The translations under genes were made by a program, and so were the position numbers. Below the pieces are notes generated by a model that did not search any database, was not told the DNA's origin, and saw only the letters and a program-made list of their open reading frames with translations. A stretch of DNA of 64,000 bases from Spirulinaceae cyanobacterium SM2_1_0 (GTDB lineage Bacteria > Cyanobacteriota > Cyanobacteriia > Cyanobacteriales > Spirulinaceae). Within the stretch, counting starts at the first letter, position 1. Every line of letters begins with the position of its first letter. Below are positions 41,476 through 52,798 of this stretch, one piece after another. Location of the stretch: positions 186,001 through 250,000 of the forward strand of contig JAAUTY010000001.1 of assembly GCA_012031265.1 (NCBI GenBank). The letters run 5' to 3'.

Positions 41476-43035
41476 CTACAGCGTGGCGAAGGCGTAGAAG
41501 AAGTCGCGCACAAATTCAATCAGCAGCGATTTGGCTGGCAAGACAATCTGCGTGGCGGCAGCCGCTGTGGTCTGGAGCGGCGAGCGGCGCTTGCCAAACC
41601 CAGCGCTCTGGTAGATTTGAATGGTTTTGCCGCGAGAATTGGTCGCATTGACCTGAGTCGGTGCGCTTAGAAACTTGGCAGCGGCGGGGTCAGCATGGGT
41701 CTGATACTCCCGACGGCGCTCGCGCAGGCTCTCCACTGCTTGCTCGAAGGCGAGGCCGAGGTGACGGACTTGTTCGCATTCGCGGGCACTGAGCACGTCC
41801 GAGCGCAACCCTTGCAGCACTTGTAACAGGGCTTGTAGGTGGCGGCTGACGGCAATGCCATCGGCAAAGGGTAACAGCGCACAGTAGGCGATCGCCAACA
41901 GGTGCTCATTTTCAGCGACCGGAAACCGCAGTGAGGTGCGGCGTGCCCCCAGCGTCAGGTCGGGTGGCCGCGTCAGCGCTGGACAAACCGCCGCGATCTG
42001 GTGATAGAGCGTCGCCATCGTGACGTGTGCCGTCAAATCCAGCGGGGCATCGACGGTCAGTTGCAGCACGGGCGGCGTGGCATTGAAAAACTGTTCCAGT
42101 TGCTCCGGCGGCAACTGCTGCACCTTACTTTGGTCACCCTCGGGGCTGAGATCGACCCAGGCACAGGTCAAGTTGCTCAGTTTCAGACCGAAGCGCGCGA
42201 CGCCATACAACTTCGCTCCCGTCAGTGTTGCCCCCGTCAAGTCCGCGCCGCTCCATTCCGCCCGCATCAAGCGGGCACGACTGAGATCCGCGTGAACGAG
42301 GCTGGTATTGACCAAATTGGTACTACTCAAGTCTGCCCCCGTCAAATTTGCGCCACTCAACTTCGCCTCACTCAGATCCGCGAGGTGCAGCTTTGCCCCA
42401 CTCAGATCCGCCCAGCGCAAGTTCGCACCGCGCAGATCCGCGCCGGTCAGGTTGGCCAAACTGAGATTGGCACGGCTCAGGTCGGCTTCACTCAGGCAAG
42501 CACCGCTGAGGTCAGCGCGATTGAGGCTGGCACTGCTCAGGATCGCTTCCGCAAAGTTGGCCTCGCTGCCGCTACAGTGGCGTAGGTTGACGGCGGCTAG
42601 ATTGGCGCGACTGAGATTGGTGCGATAGAGCTGGGCCTCGTGGAGGTTGGCATGGCTGAGGTTGGCTCCACTCAGATCGGCACGGCTGAGGTTTGCCCGT
42701 ACCAGTTCGGCGTGCAGCAGATCGGCGTCGTTCAGCTTGGCGCGGTTGAGGTCAGCTTGGATCAGGTTGGCGACGTTGAGGCGGGCGCGGCTGAGGTTGG
42801 CACCACTGAGATTGGCGGCACTGAGGCGGGCGACATGGAGCGAGGCGTCGCAGAGATCGGCGCGGCTGAGGTCGGCACCACTGAGGTTAGCGACCTTCAG
42901 GTTGGCGCGACTGAGCACCGCGCCGCTGAGATTGATGTTTTTCAAATCAGCTTCGTTGAGATCGAAGGCTCCGAAGTTGCGGATGCCATTCTCATAGAGC
43001 TGCGCTAACTCTCTCGCTCTTTCTTTGACTTTCAT
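41476..43035 (-). CDS. Pentapeptide-repeat protein with a C-terminal domain of unknown function
   Basis: This protein has 519 residues. Residues about 18-290 are a long run of A(D/N)LSxx/A(N/D)L-type pentapeptide repeats (ANLSGADLSRADL and similar), which fold as a right-handed quadrilateral beta-helix. The remaining 230 residues have no repeat. They contain helical stretches such as LTAHVTMATLYHQIAAVCPAL and CEQVRHLGLAFEQAVESLRERR, and end with a hydrophobic segment (LLIEFVRDFFYAFATL). No enzyme motif is seen. Such proteins are abundant in cyanobacteria with mostly unknown roles. The repeats leave long open frames on the opposite strand, which I regard as shadows. Confidence 0.88.
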   Translation of the reverse strand: MKVKERARELAQLYENGIRNFGAFDLNEADLKNINLSGAVLSRANLKVANLSGADLSRADLCDASLHVARLSAANLSGANLSRARLNVANLIQADLNRAKLNDADLLHAELVRANLSRADLSGANLSHANLHEAQLYRTNLSRANLAAVNLRHCSGSEANFAEAILSSASLNRADLSGACLSEADLSRANLSLANLTGADLRGANLRWADLSGAKLHLADLSEAKLSGANLTGADLSSTNLVNTSLVHADLSRARLMRAEWSGADLTGATLTGAKLYGVARFGLKLSNLTCAWVDLSPEGDQSKVQQLPPEQLEQFFNATPPVLQLTVDAPLDLTAHVTMATLYHQIAAVCPALTRPPDLTLGARRTSLRFPVAENEHLLAIAYCALLPFADGIAVSRHLQALLQVLQGLRSDVLSARECEQVRHLGLAFEQAVESLRERRREYQTHADPAAAKFLSAPTQVNATNSRGKTIQIYQSAGFGKRRSPLQTTAAAATQIVLPAKSLLIEFVRDFFYAFATL

Positions 43036-43154
43036 GGTGTGGTAGAAGCACTGGTTAGGGGTTGGGCGGTTTGCCGGTCTGACCGCCGCATCATGGCAAC
43101 GAGGCGATCGCCAGTCTCAGTTCAAGCATCCAATTGCCAGCCGAGCGAGACCAG

Positions 43155-44021
43155 ATGACAACAACGAGTGTGGGAATTGTGGGTTTGGGGTTGATTGGCG
43201 GCTCGCTCGGCTTGTCGCTGCGCGCCCAGGGCCGTGAAGTGATTGGGATTGCTCAGCGGGAGGAGACTTGCCAGCTCGCGCTCGCCCGGGGTGTGGTGGA
43301 TGTCGCCAGTACCCAACTATCACGGCTAGCCAGCGCGGCAGTTATCTTTATTTGTACGCCAATTCCGGCGATCGCGCCAACCGTCAAACAACTGGTTCCG
43401 CATCTCGCTCCGACGACCATCCTGACCGATGTCGCCTCGGTGAAACAGCCGATCCTGACGGCGATCGCCCCACTCTGGGATAACTTTGTCGGCGGTCACC
43501 CGATGGCGGGCACGGCGGCCCAAGGCATTACCGCCGCCCAAGCCGATCTCTTCGTCGGTGCGCCCTACGTGCTGACCCCAGAGCCGCAGACCCCGGCCGC
43601 GAGCGTGGCGCAGGTCGCTGCTTTGATAGAAAGCCTGGGAGCGCGGCTTGCTTATTGCTCAGCGGCTGACCACGACCGTGCTGTCGCCTGGATCTCGCAT
43701 CTGCCGCTCTTTGCCAGTGCGACGCTGATTGCCGCCTGCGAGGCCGAGCCAGAGGCGACGGTACTCGCCCTAGCGCGCCAATTTGCCAGCTCGGGGTTCC
43801 GGGATACCAGCCGTGTGGGGGGTGGCAATCCGGCGCTGGGGGAGGCGATCGCCCGGGCTAACCGTGAGGAACTACTGCGTGTCCTGTATCGCTACCGGCA
43901 GACTCTGGATGGGGCGATCGCCCAGATCGAGGCAGCAGATTGGGCGGGACTCGAACAGTGGTTGACCGCCACGGCGCGGGCGCGACCGGATTACCTGCAA
44001 ACGAACCCCGATTCCCCGTAA
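43155..44021 (+). CDS. tyrA: Prephenate/arogenate dehydrogenase
   Basis: TyrA makes the tyrosine precursor by NADP-dependent oxidative decarboxylation; cyanobacterial enzymes usually use arogenate. From the ATG at 43155 (MTTTSVGIVGLG) it has 288 residues. The Rossmann motif GLGLIGGSLGLSLR is at the N-terminus. DVASVKQPIL, the active-site GGHPMAGTAAQG, and the helical C-terminal dimer domain with GFRDTSRVGGGNP follow. There is no ACT domain. It is divergent from the pentapeptide gene. Confidence 0.94.
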   Translation: MTTTSVGIVGLGLIGGSLGLSLRAQGREVIGIAQREETCQLALARGVVDVASTQLSRLASAAVIFICTPIPAIAPTVKQLVPHLAPTTILTDVASVKQPILTAIAPLWDNFVGGHPMAGTAAQGITAAQADLFVGAPYVLTPEPQTPAASVAQVAALIESLGARLAYCSAADHDRAVAWISHLPLFASATLIAACEAEPEATVLALARQFASSGFRDTSRVGGGNPALGEAIARANREELLRVLYRYRQTLDGAIAQIEAADWAGLEQWLTATARARPDYLQTNPDSP

Positions 44022-44196
44022 ACCTGCGGAATCTCTGGAATGCTGAGCCGCGCAATGGGACGCGACTTTACCAAAACTTCAACGAATTCACGGCAAAGCT
44101 TTACCGAACTCTCACAGATCACTCCGTGTATCCGCGTAAACTTGAAGCCAGGAGACAAGCAGCCGGTCACTTGTACCGCTCGGAGATTCAGCCGTC

Positions 44197-44880
44197 ATGA
44201 AGAATTTTGCATCTCAACTCGCCATTTTCGGAACCGCCGCGATCGCCACCAGCACTGTCTGGAGCTTCGCTAGACCAGCCCAGGCGAATATGCTCACCTT
44301 CGACTACGATGCCCTGATCACGGGTGAGGTTGATTTCAACAACACCGCCTTGCTGGCAATCGAGCAGTTGCTAGCGGTTGACCTAGATGACCCTACCGCG
44401 CTCAACAAGTCACTCTCAGGCAGCTTCACGACCCTGAGCGACCCCAATCAATACCTGGACGGTGATCTTGAATTGGGCCGTGACTTCTTGACCAGCCTCT
44501 TCGGGGTCGATCCCAGTTTCCTCGACCCCTTCGATGCCCTGCTCGACCTTGATCTCAGCGGGACGGGCACCCTGGCAACCACAGGCGGCGATCTCGATTT
44601 CACCATTGGCTATGACAGCCTCCTCGATACGCTGCTGTTTAGCTTCGATGCGGCGAATGCGAGCTTGATTGACAACTGCTTGGTCGGCACTTGTATCGCT
44701 GACGCGATGTTGGATTTGACCATCCTCTTGGCGGGGCCGGACACTGAGGTCGCCAGTGGCTCGCTGACACTACTGGCAGAGATCGAGCCGCGCGCAGCCA
44801 GTGTCCCGGAACCCTCAGCCGTGCTGGGCTTTTTGGCAGCGGCTGGTGTCTTCGCGACTACCCGCCGCCGAGCGGCTTAA
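44197..44880 (+). CDS. PEP-CTERM sorting-domain protein
   Basis: This 227-residue exported protein has an N-terminal signal peptide (IFGTAAIATSTVWSFA ... AQA). The C-terminal PEP-CTERM signal is complete: VPEPSAVLGFLAAAGVFATTRRRAA, that is PEP, a hydrophobic helix and a basic end (quoted here for its key parts only). It should be processed by an exosortase, which is not in this window. The middle is acidic and rich in Leu, Asp and Thr (LDDPTALNKSLSGSFTTL, DALLDLDLSGTGTLATTGG), probably a beta-rich extracellular protein. Function is unknown. Confidence 0.85.
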   Translation: MKNFASQLAIFGTAAIATSTVWSFARPAQANMLTFDYDALITGEVDFNNTALLAIEQLLAVDLDDPTALNKSLSGSFTTLSDPNQYLDGDLELGRDFLTSLFGVDPSFLDPFDALLDLDLSGTGTLATTGGDLDFTIGYDSLLDTLLFSFDAANASLIDNCLVGTCIADAMLDLTILLAGPDTEVASGSLTLLAEIEPRAASVPEPSAVLGFLAAAGVFATTRRRAA

Positions 44881-44929
44881 GGGCCGAGCGAGCGCATAAG
44901 GTGATGGAGTAAGCTGCCGCGATCGCCGG

Positions 44930-45853
44930 ATGTTCTCTCAATTCTTTCCCGCTCGCTCTCATCACAGTCTGGGACTACTGCTCAGTGGCTTGCCGCTACT
45001 GCTGGGCTGCCAGATCGCGCCACAGCCCAACCGCTCGCCTTTGCCAACACTGGCAGCGACAGAACCCGCTGCGATCGCTACGCCCGCTCCCGCATTGCGC
45101 TATGAGGTCATTGAGCAACCGCAGGCAAAAATTCACCTCCTGCTGATTCCTAACCATCCCGATTTCACCGTTGTCCCCGTCGTTGCGCCCACGCTAGCCC
45201 CCTTGGCAGAACTGGTCACGGAACACCAGGCGATTGCCGCGATCAATGGCGGCTTCTTCGATCCGCAGAATGGTCAAACAACATCCACCGTTATTCGTGA
45301 TCGGCTTCTGGTGGCAGATCCGCGCCAGAACCCACGGCTTACCCAAAACCCCGACCTCACTCGCTTCTTGCCGCAGATTTTCAACCGCAGCGAATGGCGA
45401 CGCTACCGGTGTGCCGAGGGCGAGCGTCAGGCGATCGCCGCCCGCACGGCGGCGGCTCCCAATGGCTGCCGCTTGCAACACGCCCTGGGAGCAGGGCCAC
45501 GTCTACTACCTGAGCTGGCCGCAGCAGCGGAGGGTTTTGTCGCGACGGCGGGGGGACAGGTGGTACGCGATGCCCTGGGACGCGATCGCCCCAATGCCCG
45601 CAGTGCGATTGGCCTCACCGCTGACGGCACTCTCATCTTGGCGATGGCAAGCCAGGAACCCGCTGGTGTTTCCTTACCGGAGCTGGCAGCGATTCTCGAA
45701 GCGCAGGGGGCGATCGCTGCGCTGAATCTCGATGGGGGCAGTTCTTCGAGCCTTTACCATCAAGGCAAGTTTTACACTGGCCAACGGGATGCAGACGGCA
45801 ATGCGGTGCTGCGTCCGCTCAAGTCAGCACTGATCGTGCGGCGATCGCCCTGA
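44930..45853 (+). CDS. Lipoprotein with phosphodiester glycosidase (NAGPA/DUF2233) domain
   Basis: This 307-residue protein has a lipoprotein signal: a hydrophobic core then LLLGC, with the acylated Cys at 27. The rest is the phosphodiester glycosidase (NAGPA-like) domain: AIAAINGGFFDPQNGQ, then GCRLQHALGAGPRLL, RSAIGLTADGTLILA and the hallmark AALNLDGGSSSSLYHQGKFY. The family hydrolyses phosphodiester-linked sugars; bacterial substrates are mostly undefined, possibly wall or capsule glycans. It is likely periplasmic and membrane-anchored. It starts 49 bp after the PEP-CTERM gene. Confidence 0.87.
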   Translation: MFSQFFPARSHHSLGLLLSGLPLLLGCQIAPQPNRSPLPTLAATEPAAIATPAPALRYEVIEQPQAKIHLLLIPNHPDFTVVPVVAPTLAPLAELVTEHQAIAAINGGFFDPQNGQTTSTVIRDRLLVADPRQNPRLTQNPDLTRFLPQIFNRSEWRRYRCAEGERQAIAARTAAAPNGCRLQHALGAGPRLLPELAAAAEGFVATAGGQVVRDALGRDRPNARSAIGLTADGTLILAMASQEPAGVSLPELAAILEAQGAIAALNLDGGSSSSLYHQGKFYTGQRDADGNAVLRPLKSALIVRRSP

Positions 45854-46008
45854 GTTGGAGCGGCTGAAATTGGCGGTGCTTGTCCTGAGCAGCATGGGAT
45901 ACTTGGGGCGTTGCATGTGAGGTTGTGCCTAGACGCAACCCCACGCGGCTGTTCATGGCCTGCACATTATTCTTTCTCGTGCCAGCCGCCGTTAAGCTGG
46001 TTTTCCGA

Positions 46009-47145
46009 ATGTACTCCGTTGAACAGCAAAAAACGACGCCTCGCTTCATTAGCCAAACTGAATATGCCAAAGCGCTGCGCCCGCTCCTCCCGGCCGCCGC
46101 TTTTGCTCCTGATCCCAGCAAACTGCTGATCCTGCTGATCAATCTCGGCATTGTCGGGCTGGGCTGGGCGATCGCCGCTCACCTCGATCGCTGGCCAGCG
46201 TACTGGCTCTGGCTCTACCTGCCATTGACCATCATCATGGCGAATAGCGTTGTCGCGCTCCTGTTCACCTCCCACGATCTGATGCATGGGAGTGTTTGGC
46301 GATCGCGACGCTGGAACTATCCCATTAGTTTTTTGGGCTTAACCTTGTTGTGGATGCCGCCAACGCTTTGGAAAGTGATCCACAACCGGGTTCATCACTC
46401 AACCACAAATTCCCTTGACGATCCCGATCGCAACTATTTGTCCTCACAACCAGCAACTTGGGGCAAGTGGATTCAGGATGCGTTTGTCCCCTCGAATACG
46501 GTGTCAAAACTCGGGTTACTCTTGGGAATGCTGTCAGCCTGGGGCGTGCATGGTTTCCGCAATCTCACTTCAGTCATTTTCTTCAATCACAAGCACGCCA
46601 ACTACGTCCCGGCTCCCTTCGTCGTCAGCCGTCGCGATCAGCGTTGGATCTTGGGCGAGGTGCTGGTGATGCTGGGTCTACACCTTGGCATTCTGAGCTA
46701 CTTGCAATTTGACCCGATTAAACTGATTCTCGCTTACTTCTTGCCAATTGGTTTGGGTTATGCCGGGGTTATGGCCTACATCTACACCAACCATATGCTC
46801 TCACCGCTGACTGAGGTGAATGATCCTCTGCTGAATAGTGTTTCGTTACACGTCCCACCCCTGCTTGACCTGCTACATTGCAACTTTTCCTACCATGCCG
46901 AGCATCATATTTTCCCCAGCCTAAACTCCAACTATTACCCCCAAGTTCGGGCCTTACTGGCTGAGCATTATCCCGAGCGCATGGGCTACACCCTGGGCGC
47001 ACGCGCGGCCTGGCGATTCCTACTCACTACCCCCCGACATTACCAAGATGCGACGACCTTCACGGATGCGAGTGGTCAACTGACGGCGGCTTGCCAGATG
47101 AATCCGGTGATGGAGTCATTGGAGTGCTCAGCCTCTAAGACATGA
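46009..47145 (+). CDS. Membrane fatty-acid desaturase-type protein
   Basis: This di-iron membrane desaturase/hydroxylase has three His boxes: HDLMH (H89, H93), HNRVHH (H125, H129, H130) and HAEHH (H296, H299, H300). Hydrophobic pairs lie between them (LLILLINLGIVGLGWAIA, WLYLPLTIIMANSVVALLF, LILAYFLPIGLGYAGVMAY). From the ATG at 46009 it has 378 residues; the frame is open upstream to a GTG at 45925, and the true start is uncertain. The substrate could be an acyl lipid or a carotenoid. An acyl-ACP/CoA synthetase gene follows, favouring a lipid role, but it is not obviously DesA, DesB, DesC or DesD. Confidence 0.82.
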   Translation: MYSVEQQKTTPRFISQTEYAKALRPLLPAAAFAPDPSKLLILLINLGIVGLGWAIAAHLDRWPAYWLWLYLPLTIIMANSVVALLFTSHDLMHGSVWRSRRWNYPISFLGLTLLWMPPTLWKVIHNRVHHSTTNSLDDPDRNYLSSQPATWGKWIQDAFVPSNTVSKLGLLLGMLSAWGVHGFRNLTSVIFFNHKHANYVPAPFVVSRRDQRWILGEVLVMLGLHLGILSYLQFDPIKLILAYFLPIGLGYAGVMAYIYTNHMLSPLTEVNDPLLNSVSLHVPPLLDLLHCNFSYHAEHHIFPSLNSNYYPQVRALLAEHYPERMGYTLGARAAWRFLLTTPRHYQDATTFTDASGQLTAACQMNPVMESLECSASKT

Positions 47146-47428
47146 TGGCGGTCTAGCGCCGAATTTTTCTCTGGCATAGCCAGGGCAGCGATGGGGTGAG
47201 GGTGCAAGGTATCACCGAATAGAGGCTTCCGAGCCGCGACGCAGTTTTGCCTGTGCCGCCCAGATGATGTACGGCGATCGCCAATATGTGACAATCATCG
47301 GCAAGGTTTGTCAGTTCGGGGCGATCGCCACCCCAGGCGCGGGTTGACGCTCACCGCAGGCTCGGAGATTGCCAACTGCTTGCCACTGCGTTGCTAGAAC
47401 CCAATTAACCCCATCGATTCCTGTTGCC

Positions 47429-49330
47429 ATGTCTGCTGATTACTCTGATCTCACTGCCCTGAGTCAACTTTGGCCGCGCGTTGCCCAGCGTTATCGCGAC
47501 ACGCTCGCGCTGCACGATCCGCATAGCGAACCGGAAGTCCGCCTCACCTACTCCGAACTGGCGGCCCAGATTCAGCAGTTTGCGGCCGGTCTGCAAGCCC
47601 TCGGCATCGAGCCAGGCAATAAGATCGCCTTATTCGCTGACAACAGCCCGCGCTGGTTCATCGCTGACCAAGGCACGATGGCGGCGGGTGCAGCCAATGC
47701 CGTTCGTTCTGGTCAGGCGGAGCGGCAGGAGCTGCTTTACATTTTTCGTCACAGCGATAGTCAGGCACTGATCGCCCACGATCTCGAGACCGTCAACCGC
47801 TTGCAGCCAGATCTGGACGATCTGCCAGTGCGTTTCATCATCCTGCTCTCGGATGAGGAGCCGCCCACGGAGGCGGTGCTACCGATCTTCAACTTTGTGC
47901 AGGTGATGGCGAAAGGGCGCGATGCCACTTTGCAACCCGTCGAGCAGAATAAGGCGACACTCGCCACGCTGCTCTACACCTCGGGCACGACGGGTCAGCC
48001 CAAGGGCGTGATGCTGACTCACGGTAACTTGTTGCATCAGGTGACCGGCGTGGTGGCGGTGCTCACGCCCACACCGGGCGATCGCGCCCTCAGCATCTTG
48101 CCCAGTTGGCACGCCTACGAGCGCTCGGCGGAATATTATCTGCTCTCACGCGGCTGCACGCTGGTTTACACCAGTATTCGCCATTTCAAAAACGATCTAC
48201 GTCACCACCAACCCCACTACATGGTCGGTGTGCCGCGCCTTTGGGATTCACTGTACGAGGGAGTTCAGCGCACGTTCCGCGAGCAGCCCGCCTCGCGGCA
48301 ACGGCTGGTCAAGTTTTTCTTTGGTATCTCAGAGCAGTATGTGCGGGCGCGGCGCGTGGCGACCAATCTAGATCTCGATCGCCCGGAGCCGTCGGCGGGC
48401 GATCGCTTCCTCGCCCGTCTCAAAGCCCTGCTGCTCTTGCCCTTGCACGGGTTGGGCGATCGCCTGGTCTACCGCAAAGTCCGCGCGGCGGCAGGCGGGC
48501 AACTGCGCTGCGTGATCAGCGGCGGCGGCTCGCTGGCGCGACACTTGGATTTGTTCTACGAAATCGTCAATATCCCCCTGCTGGTCGGCTACGGCTTGAC
48601 GGAGACTGCACCGATCACCAATGCCCGGCGTCTGGCTCGCAACCTGCGCGGCGCGTCCGGCCCGCCGCTGCCCGATACGGAGTTTCGCATCGTTGACCCG
48701 GTGACCCGCCAAGCACTGCCGCCTCGTCAGCAAGGCTTGGTCTTGCTGCGTGGCCCGCAAGTAATGGCAGGGTATTACAAAAATCCGGACGCGACGGCGA
48801 AGGCAATCGATGCCGACGGCTGGTTTGACAGTGGTGACCTGGGGATGCGGAGCCACGGCGACCAACTGGTGCTCACCGGCCGCGCCAAGGATACGATCGT
48901 GCTGGCGAGTGGCGAGAATATTGAGCCGCAGCCGATCGAAGATGCCTGTGTCCGCAGCCCTTACATTGACCAAATCATGCTGGTTGGGCAAGACCAGAAG
49001 CAGCTCGGGGCGCTGATCGTGCCGAATGTGGACGCGCTGCGGCAGTGGGTGACGCAACAGGGCTTGGCGCTGAAAATTCCTGATCTGGGGGCGATGGAGC
49101 GGGGTGATCTCGATGACCCGGCGATCGCTAAGCTCCTCCGCAGCGAGCTAGTCCGCGAGATCAAGGATCGGCCGGGCTACCGTCCGGATGATCGCATTGG
49201 GCTGTTTTATCTACTCTTAGAAGCGTTTTCAATCGAGGCGGGAACCTTGACGCAGACGCTGAAAATTCGCCGTCCGGCGATCACCAGTCGCTATCAGGAG
49301 ATTATCGACGGTTTATTCGGGCATTCGTAA
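47429..49330 (+). CDS. aas: AMP-dependent long-chain acyl-ACP/acyl-CoA synthetase
   Basis: This 633-residue ANL-superfamily enzyme begins MSADYSDLTALSQLWP (ATG 47429). The ATP loop YTSGTTGQPKG is at 183-193, then LPSWHAYERSAEYYLLSRG, LVGYGLTETAPITNARR, DGWFDSGDLG and LTGRAKDTIVLASGENIEPQPIE. In cyanobacteria the single gene of this type (Synechocystis slr1609) is an acyl-ACP synthetase that recycles free fatty acids, which is the likely role here. The desaturase gene lies 283 bp upstream. Confidence 0.92.
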   Translation: MSADYSDLTALSQLWPRVAQRYRDTLALHDPHSEPEVRLTYSELAAQIQQFAAGLQALGIEPGNKIALFADNSPRWFIADQGTMAAGAANAVRSGQAERQELLYIFRHSDSQALIAHDLETVNRLQPDLDDLPVRFIILLSDEEPPTEAVLPIFNFVQVMAKGRDATLQPVEQNKATLATLLYTSGTTGQPKGVMLTHGNLLHQVTGVVAVLTPTPGDRALSILPSWHAYERSAEYYLLSRGCTLVYTSIRHFKNDLRHHQPHYMVGVPRLWDSLYEGVQRTFREQPASRQRLVKFFFGISEQYVRARRVATNLDLDRPEPSAGDRFLARLKALLLLPLHGLGDRLVYRKVRAAAGGQLRCVISGGGSLARHLDLFYEIVNIPLLVGYGLTETAPITNARRLARNLRGASGPPLPDTEFRIVDPVTRQALPPRQQGLVLLRGPQVMAGYYKNPDATAKAIDADGWFDSGDLGMRSHGDQLVLTGRAKDTIVLASGENIEPQPIEDACVRSPYIDQIMLVGQDQKQLGALIVPNVDALRQWVTQQGLALKIPDLGAMERGDLDDPAIAKLLRSELVREIKDRPGYRPDDRIGLFYLLLEAFSIEAGTLTQTLKIRRPAITSRYQEIIDGLFGHS

Positions 49331-49629
49331 GCTGGTTGGCTTGTTTTGGGCGATCGCGGCTCATCCGTTGTTCATGACGGCAATGTCGGCGATCGCCCCG
49401 AAAACACGATTGTAATGAGTAAAAATACTTGCTAAACAACCAGCCAAAACAGTCATTGCAAAGGCTTGTAAAGCCGTTGTGTAAACTTTGATGTGCTGCA
49501 TATCGCTCGCCGAAATCCCCCTGTTAGGATGCAGCTTCAAGGTTTTGATCTCGCGCGATTCTTTCCGAAGAAATTATTAAGTTTGCGCGACGAGGAACCA
49601 CAATCAGCAGCAAGTTGGGCGGCGAGCAA

Positions 49630-49950
49630 ATGAAGCATTTCAATACCGATTGGATCAATGAGTGGTGCGGCGAGCACGGCTGGACCGACTTAGCTGTGGT
49701 CGGCTATGACACGTATTGGGCATTTCCGCCCGGCGCGGTGATGCCGGAGCCGATTCCACCCACGGCGCTGCGAATGATTAAGGCACAGCGCGGTCTGTGC
49801 AAACAAGAGCGACGCATCGTGCTCGCTGCGCTGGGACTGACATTGTTCGCGGCGATCGCCAGCTATGTAGTGCGATCGCCCATGCCCTTAGTGATCGCCT
49901 TCTGCGCTGATGCGCTGGCGGCGGCCAGCTTAGAAGTGGACGACCTTTAG
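49630..49950 (+). CDS. Small conserved cyanobacterial membrane protein, unknown function
   Basis: From the ATG at 49630 (MKHFNTDWINEWCGEHGWTD) this is 106 residues. The N-terminal half is soluble with many Trp and aromatic residues and a PPGAVMPEPIPPTALR stretch. The C-terminal half has a hydrophobic helix pair (LAALGLTLFAAIASYVV, MPLVIAFCADALAAA). I recall similar cyanobacterial proteins but no function. The 299-bp gap upstream shows no gene or RNA I can name. Confidence 0.68.
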   Translation: MKHFNTDWINEWCGEHGWTDLAVVGYDTYWAFPPGAVMPEPIPPTALRMIKAQRGLCKQERRIVLAALGLTLFAAIASYVVRSPMPLVIAFCADALAAASLEVDDL

Positions 49951-50213
49951 AGTATCGGTTCAGTAGTCCGAGAAATCCGGTTGCTTCGTGGGCTGGCGAA
50001 CGAGCTTTCGTGCTTCCCAGAGCCGCAACTGGGTTTCCGTACCGGCGCTCTGGGGAGCGCCAAAGCGAAGTTTTTGGGTTGCCAAATTCTCATCTTGAGG
50101 TTTGCATGAGGGCCGTCAGCAACCATTGCGAATTTTGCGCCTTGACGACCCGCGCTAGCTTGGCTGTGGACAACCTCTAGAGCGAAGCAGACGCTCCCCA
50201 CTGCCAATCGCGT

Positions 50214-51143
50214 TCAAAGCGCCTGTGCCCGCAGCCAAGCGATCGGCAAGCAGAGGAGTTTACGGGGGGTCGGCACAAAGGCGCGGCGCGTGAAAACGTC
50301 ATAATCATTGCGTTCAATGACGTCCAAGATGCCTTGGTAGAGCATTAGCGCCGTCCAGACTGGCCAACGTGCGTCAGGATTGAGGGCTGTGATACCACGT
50401 TGCGCCGAGCGATAGAATTGGCGGGCGCGCTGAATTTCGAACTGCATCAGTGCCCGCCAACGATCATCGATGCGGCGGGCGAACAAATCGGCTTCGGAGT
50501 AGTTGAAGCGGGCTAAATCCTCAAGCGGTAAGTAAATCCGACCGCGCTGGGCATCCTCGCCGACATCGCGCAGGATGTTGGTGAGTTGGTTGGCAATGCC
50601 GAGGGCGATCGCCTCCTCAGTGGCAGTCTGTAAATCAGCATCATGCCAGGGCGCAGTCTGGAGGCTGCGGTCGAAGCCGAGTACCGGACTCGTCATCAAG
50701 CCGACCGTCCCCGCGACCCGATAGCAGTAGAGATTGAGTTCCTCGAAGGTCTCGTAGCGGCTGCGATAGAGATCCATCCGCTGACCGGCGATCATGTCGC
50801 GGAAGGGTTGGATATCGAGGGGATAGTTGGCAACGGTATCCACCAGTGCCACATCCGCATCCTCAAGCGGCTGCCCCGCAAAAACGGACTCAAGCTGCGC
50901 CTCCCAAGCATCAAGGGTCTCCGGAGTGGTGAAGCGAGATTTCGGCCCATCGACCAATTCGTCGGTGCGGCGACACCAGTCATAGATCGCCCAGATCGCC
51001 TGCCGCTTGGCGGACGGCATCAGCAATGTACCGATATAAAACGTCTTCGAGTAAGTCGCCGTGACCTGACGACAGTACTCATAAGCCTCCGCTTTGGAGG
51101 CAAGCGGGCGAGTCGAGGATTGAGACTTAGGCAGTTGCAGCAT
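50214..51143 (-). CDS. crtB: 15-cis-phytoene synthase
   Basis: CrtB joins two geranylgeranyl diphosphates to phytoene, the first carotenoid step. The 309 residues carry KTFYIGTLLMPSAKRQAIWAIYDWCRRTDELVD, with the first Asp-rich motif near its end (quoted for location; key residues DELVD), YCYRVAGTVGLM, and the second motif region ALGIANQLTNILRDVGED (NxxxD) followed by GRIYLPLEDL. The gene lies 184 bp downstream of crtP on the same strand, the common cyanobacterial crtP-crtB order. Confidence 0.95.
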   Translation of the reverse strand: MLQLPKSQSSTRPLASKAEAYEYCRQVTATYSKTFYIGTLLMPSAKRQAIWAIYDWCRRTDELVDGPKSRFTTPETLDAWEAQLESVFAGQPLEDADVALVDTVANYPLDIQPFRDMIAGQRMDLYRSRYETFEELNLYCYRVAGTVGLMTSPVLGFDRSLQTAPWHDADLQTATEEAIALGIANQLTNILRDVGEDAQRGRIYLPLEDLARFNYSEADLFARRIDDRWRALMQFEIQRARQFYRSAQRGITALNPDARWPVWTALMLYQGILDVIERNDYDVFTRRAFVPTPRKLLCLPIAWLRAQAL

Positions 51144-51327
51144 TCATCGCAGGCTGAAACACGATCGGCTCGAACAGGTAAACGACGCTCCGCGTCCGCC
51201 TGCCCGACTGTTGGCGGCTAATTAATGAATTGTCCCATTAGCGGGGCAATCTGCAAATCTAGAACTGTATTTTTCATTAAAGCCAGTCCATCAAGCGACG
51301 GAGAACAACAGCATGACAGTTGCTGAT

Positions 51328-52767
<1,440 letters not shown>

Positions 52768-52792
52768 TTATTTACGTTCTGACTCCTTCGTC

Positions 52793-52798
52793 ATTATA
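52793..52798 (-). promoter_or_regulatory. -10 box (TATAAT) upstream of crtP
   Basis: On the minus strand the sequence is a perfect TATAAT 53 bp before the crtP ATG at 52740. No good -35 lies 16-18 bp further upstream, as in many cyanobacterial type 2 promoters that depend on an activator. The 337-bp crtP-thrC divergent gap (52741-53077) otherwise holds the thrC promoter and an inverted repeat. Confidence 0.45.

Noticed and set aside
42640-43008. Long plus-strand open frames across the pentapeptide-repeat gene (also 42001-42628)
   Set aside because: They are antisense shadows of the repeat codons. Their translations are just repeated Glu-Val-Gly or Arg-Ser-Ala patterns.
49947-50207. 86-residue minus-strand frame between the small membrane protein gene and crtB
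   Set aside because: No recognisable sequence, low-complexity Ala/Arg/Pro/Ser composition, no ribosome binding site.
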